Source: Cryptomeria japonica (Eukaryota > Streptophyta > Pinopsida > Cupressales > Cupressaceae). From it: a stretch of 64,000 nucleotides of DNA. The position numbers and the translations under genes were made by a program. Location of the stretch: NCBI RefSeq assembly GCF_030272615.1, contig NC_081409.1:473862573-473926572 (forward strand), written 5' to 3'. Shown here piece after piece: positions 58,884 through 64,000 of this stretch; within the stretch, counting starts at the first letter, position 1; each line of letters starts with the position of its first letter. The notes under the pieces were generated by a model. The model was not told where the DNA came from and made no database searches. It saw nothing but the letters and a program-made list of their open reading frames with translations.

Positions 58884-59083
58884 AAGTTACTGGTTCCGGT
58901 TCGGGAGCGGGTACATATATATATATAATGCAAAAATTTAAAGAAATATACAAAATTACAAATCTAAATGCATTTAATAGTATGCTACTTCATCATTGAT
59001 CAATCCAAATGCCATTTCAATTGATGGTACAAAATTTCAATAATATCATATTATGGCATATACTCATATGCCATATAATATAT
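58884..59083. repeat. hAT-end relic
   Basis: TAAGTTACTGGTTCCGGTTC matches the MITE and hAT left ends, followed by an AT-rich stretch. A solo LTR has inserted at 59084; the other end was not found. Confidence 0.55.
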
Positions 59084-60475
59084 TGTAGAACACAAGATAT
59101 CATTGAGAGGGGGGGTGAATCAATGATTATAAACAATTTCAAACAATGTGTGCAACCGGTAGGATAAAGGAAACACTAACAAGCAACTACACACAAGAGC
59201 ACATCACATAACATCGGATATACGAGGAAAACCCAATGTGGGAAAAACCTTGATGAGAAATGCTGTTGGAGATCTACTGCTCCAATCTAGCCTCACAATG
59301 AAATAACAATTTTACAATGTTTAGGGAACCAACCCAAGGAGCACCAACCCCTAGCAATTTATGGGCACCTACCTAAAGGAGCACCAACTCAAGGAGCACC
59401 AACCCCTGCACTGAGCACCCACTCAGTGAAATACAATGAGATATAAAATCAATACAATGATAAACACTTGCTACAAATGGGTTTGTTAACTCCTGCAAAC
59501 AATTCTCTCTGCCGGTTAAACTCCTTTCTGTCACACTGCTTCTTCTCTACCGGTCCTCTGTTCTTACTGTCTGAATCCTCTACAACTCAATTTCTGCCTT
59601 GCCGGATCTTCTTTGAAACTCACTCTATTCTCCTTCACTCTTTGCTGCTATCTTACCGGTTCAGACATTGCTGGTTTAATAAACTGTTAAACTCTGCAAC
59701 TATTTACCGGTAACCTCAACCCTTGTCGGTTACACCTATCTTACCGGTTCTTCTCCAACACACAGTCGCTTCAATATTTTTCTATCACATTCAGACTGAT
59801 CAACTCTCGCCTCACAGAGATTCACTTTATCATAAATCTCTCATCCAACATCATATCTCTTAGATCTACGATATGCACATTTATACTCTTGCTTTCTCGC
59901 CAAAACAAAAAACTCAAACTTCTTTAGTCGACAACCTGCAACAGTTCAGCAAAAAGCTCTGTCCTCTTTTTTATTCTTCCTATAAACGTTTACTATATTT
60001 AGCAAACTAGACTCTGTTCATCAATCTTGATTTTGTCGATCACAATAAATGATCTAGTAGTTTCTTTCTCCAGATCAACAAGACGATCAGATATCCTGCT
60101 TCGATCATAATGTCAAAGAATAAAATCTCTGCCCTTCGATCTGCTTTGAGCCGCAATCCTGTGCAATTGATCCGTGTTTTTCGCACTTGACATTTAATAC
60201 CGACCTAGTTGGCAACTACCTCGCCAACGCACATTCACCTACCATTGCATGTTCGCCACCTAGAGTCCACGTGACATCTCTGTCAGCATCCAACTCACTT
60301 GATTGTGTTGGTTCAAACTTAGTCACCGACCGAACATGCTACTCGTATACACTAATCGGTTAACCTTCATATCGTGCACTTTTTCTGTTCTGCCAGTTAG
60401 AACATGTTATATCGGAACGCACTTACCTGGTTTATTTGCTTACCGGTTGACATCAATGACAATATAATGCCAACA
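59084..60475 (-). mobile_element. Solo LTR, 1,392 bp, duplication tatat
   Basis: On the minus strand it runs from TGTTGGCATTATATTGTCAT to ...CTTGTGTTCTACA, flanked by tatat at 59079-59083 and 60476-60480. It contains the GGTTTTTCCCACATTGGGTT motif typical of plant LTR 3' regions and many ACCGGT words. No primer site follows it, so no internal region remains. The duplication lies in TA-rich sequence, which lowers its weight, but the LTR ends are canonical. Confidence 0.82.
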
Positions 60476-60494
60476 TATATATCAATATATAAGG

Positions 60495-60745
60495 TTCCCT
60501 GATTGTACGGTACGGTATTGGCAAGTTCGTATGGTGTGAAATGTTCTTGGTTGTACGGTAGTTTACTGGCAAGGGCGTATAGAGTGAAGCGGAGGGAGTT
60601 GCCGTACGGTGAAGAGGATGGAGTGGTCGTATGGTGGTGTGGGATGGAGTGACCGTACGGTGAAGAGATTGTACAATGGTGTGAGGGAGGAGTGGTCGTA
60701 TGGTGAAGCCGTACGTGTGGAGGGGTCTGCCGTGTGGTACGGTGG
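60495..60745. repeat. GTACGG/GTATGG-rich array
   Basis: About ten irregular copies of CCGTACGGTGAAGAG or TCGTATGGTG, spaced 25-45 bp. It lies between the solo LTR and the gypsy pol relic and may be the gypsy 3' LTR or spacer (inference). Confidence 0.7.
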
Positions 60746-60868
60746 TTCAATGGATTACCTTCGGTTTCACAGATTGATCTTCTGCGCGCATATCATGTAT
60801 TGAACTTTGAGTGATAGGAATCCTTTAACATGCATGTATACTAGAAATGAAGCTAGAAGTAAAATTTG

Positions 60869-61110
60869 ATTCAACAATGATGAGGTTCCAGATTTGCCAG
60901 ATCTAGAACAAGTACACAGAGCCTTCTGCAGGTTATCTTTTGTTGGTTCTGAGCCTTTTGCAGGTTATCTTTTGTTGGATTCAACAATGATAAGGTTCCA
61001 GATTTGCCAGATCCGGAACAAGTAAACAGAGCCTTGTACAGGGTATCTTTTGCTAGTTTTGAGCCTTTTGCAGGTTATCTTTTGCTGGTTCTGATCCTTC
61101 TGCAGGTTAT
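60869..61110 (-). repeat. 110-bp tandem repeat at the end of the gypsy pol gene
   Basis: ATTCAACAATGATRAGGTTC begins at 60869 and 60979. Each unit holds shorter repeats of CTTTTGCAGGTTATCTTTTG, about 32 bp apart. Confidence 0.88.
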
Positions 61111-64000
61111 CTTTGAGAGATGTCAGGATGTCTAAACTCTCTTGAAGCCAATCTTTGGCCCTCGGTGCACGACTGTCTCCCAATGCTAGATCAACAAATG
61201 AAGAAGGTTCATAACCGTACAGTGCTTTGAAGGGTGGCATGCCTATTGACATGTGATAGGTGGTGTTGTAACAGTGTTCACCCAAATGTAGCCAGCGAAC
61301 CCAAGCCTTCTGTTGAGCTGAGACGTAGTTCCTGAGATAACCCTCCAGCCATTTGTTCACAATCTCAGTTTGTCCGTCTATCTGCAGATGGTAGCTCGTG
61401 CTAGGCGACAACTTGGCTCCTGCCAACCGAAATAACTCCATCCAGAAGGTACTCAGAAAACGGCTATCCGTGTGTCATTGACTATGTTTTGCGGTAGACC
61501 ATGTAAGCGGAATACCTCACGGAAGAACAACTCGACCACTTGAACTGCTTGGTATTCTGTGGGGATGGCAAAAAAATGGGCATACTTGGTCAAGCGGTCG
61601 ACTACAATGAAAATGCAATCCTTTCCTTGCACTTTGGGGAGCTCAGTAATGAAATCCATCGAGACGCTATCCCATTTTTGGTCGAGGATTGGCAGTGGTT
61701 GCAGCAGTCCGACTGGTAAGTTGTGCTTAGATTTGTTCTGCTGGCAAGTGGTGCATTCCTGCACATACTGCAGGATGTCGTTCTTAAGTCCCTTCCAGGA
61801 AAACCTTTCTCGGATTTGTTTGTAGGTTTTCAAGTATCCCGGGTGTCCGGCCAAGGGAGAGTCGTGCATTTCCTTCAGAATCTTTTCCTTCATCTTGGAC
61901 TCGGGTACCAAATAAATTTTGTCCTTGTAGTAAATGATGTTGTCAACCACATTGTATCGGTCATCCTGCACTTGACCATCCATCAGCTCATATAGGCAAA
62001 AGTATTCTTGGAGTATTCAACCAACAAGTGTTCCTTCCAATCCACCGAAATTTGGGATAGAGAACATATGGCAAGCCTTCTTGACAGGGTGTCGGCTACC
62101 ACGTTATTCTTGCCCTTCACATACTCAATGTCGAAATTGAATGCTTGGACTTTGCTCACCCACTTCTATTGTCGTTCATTCAGATCCGTCTGCTCCAAGA
62201 AATATCGCAAACTGTTGTGGTCTGTCCGTACGACAAACTTTGCCCCGACGAGGTGCTGTCGTAACTTCGTCAGTGCGTGCATGATGGCGAGCATCTTCTT
62301 GTCGTAGATGGAGTACAACCGCTCAGTTCCCGAAAGCTTCTGACTCTCGAACGCAATGGGGTGATGGTCTTGCATCAACACCGCTCCGATGCCTTCACCC
62401 GAGGCATCGCACTCCAGGATAAAAGGGCGAGTGAAGTCTAGTAGTGCCAGAACCGGACACGTACTCATTACCTCTTTTAATTTATCGAAGGTGTGTTGTG
62501 CTTGCACAGTCCAATGGAAGGATCCTTTCTTTGTCAGATCTGTCAGTGGTGCACCAAGCTGTGAAAATCCTTTCACAAACCTTCTATAATAACTACACAA
62601 TCCAAAAAATCCACGCAGCTCTGAGAGAGTCTTGGGTGGAGGCCAATCCAAAATTGCTTGAATCTTCTCTTGGTGAACTTGTACCCCCTGGGCGGTGATG
62701 ACGTGACCCAAGTACAAGACCTCGATCATTCCAAATTCACATTTGGATCTTTTGGCATACAATGATTGCGATTTCATAATCCCCAATACTTCATCCAAAT
62801 GTCCCAGGTGTTCCTCCTAGGTCTTGCTGTAGATGAGTATGTCATCGAAGAATACCAGTAGGAACTTACGCAGTTGCTTGTTGAAGATGTGGTTCATGCA
62901 AGATTGGAAAGTGGCCGGAGCATTGGTTAATCCAAACGGCATGACCAAGAACTCATAGTGTCCGTAATGGCAACGGAAGGTTGTCTTTTCCACATCTTGC
63001 TCCCTCATACGGATCTGATGGTAGCCGAAGCGGAGATCAATTTTGGAGAAATAGATTGCGTCATGTAGTTGGTCTAGTAGCTCATCGGTCCTGGTAATGG
63101 GGTATCTATTCTTGATAGTCTTCTTGTTCAATGCACGGTAGTCAACACACATTCTGAGAGTTTTGTCCTTCTTCACCAGTACCACCGAGGACGCAAAGGG
63201 GCTAGAGCTGGGCCGGATCCATCCTTTATCGAGGAGTTCTTGGATCCTTTTCTCTATCTCTTCTTTGAACTTCTTCGGGTGGCGATAGGGTGTGGTGATA
63301 ACAGGTTTTGCTCCTTCCTCCAACTCGATGGTGTGCTCAAACTCTTGGTGTGGGGGTATATCGGGTGGAATATCAGTGAAGACCAAAACTGACTGAAGTT
63401 CCTCATCCTGGTAGTAAGACGGTTGCTCTTTCACAGGTTTTGTTGAGATCAAGCAATGTGCTGCCCAAACTACTTCATCATGTCTGAAGATGGCTTCCAT
63501 CCGTTTGACAGAAATTTCCCTCGGGCCGCCATTCGACGTTCCTCTGAGAACCACCTTCCTGCCATCTACCTCGAATGAGAACTCCATCCTTTTGAAGCTC
63601 TGCGTGTACTGGTTGAGGCTCTCCATCCATTGAATGCCCAATATAACATCCGTGTCATCCAGATCTACTACAAAGAAGTCGTCGATCACTGTGTAATTTC
63701 CCATGGTGATGCTCAATTGCGGAACCAGGTGAGTGCATGATAGGAGATTGCCTCCTGCCACCTTAACATCGAACCCTTCATGCTCCTTTGTACACAAACC
63801 CCTTTAGGTGACGAGTGATGAGTTTATGAAGTTGAGCGAGGCTCCACTGTCGAGCATAACCAGGACTCGTTGCCCTTGGATGTGTACCACGTACCCTAAA
63901 TACACTGCACCTTGGGGTACCTACCAGTGTGGCAATGACGCCTCCCCTCCGTACCAATGTGGAGATTCTCTCCGCCATGCTAGTTTCTTCGGCAGATTCT
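60965..64000 (-). pseudogene. Ty3/gypsy pol (protease, RT, RNase H, integrase), runs off right edge
   Basis: Minus strand, in order from the right: RISTLVRRGGVIATLVGTPR; protease LDSGASLNFIN (Asp at about 63849); [37 protein letters not shown] and [10 protein letters not shown] (about 62830-62860); RNase H FILECDASGEGIGAVLMQ and RTDHNSLRYFLEQ; integrase zinc region HDSPLAGHPG...CTTCQQNKSK, core MDFITELPK and DGQTEIVNKWLEGYL. Breaks: frameshift near 63900, stop near 63806 (VT*RG), stop 62819-62817 (SKT*EEHL, normally Trp), stop 62166-62164 (ERQ*KW), and a frameshift near 61450 where the second catalytic Asp motif SDRDxRF is reduced to VNDTRIAV. The C-terminus dissolves into tandem repeats. Gag and the 5' LTR lie beyond the window. 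Confidence 0.92.

Noticed and set aside
46573-64000. C-terminal exons of the homeodomain gene
   Set aside because: I looked for + strand acceptor-bounded frames but none could be supported.

Overview
The base composition (AT-rich), GT-AG introns, plant-type homeodomain exons and plant LTR retrotransposons show that this is nuclear DNA of a seed plant. One very long intron full of old, nested, mostly solo-LTR or truncated elements suggests a large-genome plant, most likely a gymnosperm such as a conifer. That lineage is inferred; nothing in the window proves it.

The only host gene I can support is on the + strand. It encodes a PRH/HAT3.1-type (pathogenesis-related) homeodomain protein. Three exons are visible: 8250-8480 (acidic/basic linker and first part of the homeodomain), 46242-46331 (middle) and 46522-46572 (recognition helix). 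All splice in phase 0 and join into one uninterrupted homeodomain ending WFKNARYMALKNRK. The first intron here is about 37.8 kb, so more than half of the window is one intron. The flanks (1-8249 and 46573-64000) are probably also intronic, because no other exon was recognised.

Inside the big intron, left to right: a hAT DNA transposon (8714 to about 20582, minus strand) was split by an 8.6-kb retrotransposon lacking pol (9672-18254, minus, target-site duplication agttt). That element carries two nested solo LTRs (12967-14562 with ctgtg, 14747-15597 with ttgtc). The right end of the hAT element is hit by a 6.5-kb unit (20583-27130, duplication cactg). It has the ends, 5-bp duplication and 3'-located TATA box of a single giant LTR, yet carries repeat arrays and a roughly 1,060-codon broken ORF upstream of the TATA box. 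A second unit of the same layout lies on the minus strand (about 27134-32050) with a homologous broken ORF of about 990 codons. Next comes a complete but inactivated Ty1/copia element (36473-42246, duplication caagg, non-canonical TA...CA ends), then a Ty3/gypsy gag relic (43860-44460).

Downstream of the homeodomain exons: a small non-coding LTR element nested head-to-head inside another of the same family (48088-51558 containing 48808-50355), a hAT MITE with a 31-bp GC-rich hairpin (52794-53654), a 3.1-kb relative of the giant LTR (54356-57423), a 224-bp tandem duplication, a 1.39-kb solo LTR (59084-60475, duplication tatat), and a decayed Ty3/gypsy pol gene on the minus strand that runs off the right edge. 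A fragment of the giant-LTR family also sits at the left edge (1-337). No rRNA, tRNA or CRISPR array was seen.

The most unusual features are the giant LTR-like units with long ORFs and CCGCC-type repeat arrays in the U3 position, and the homeodomain split by a 37.8-kb intron.
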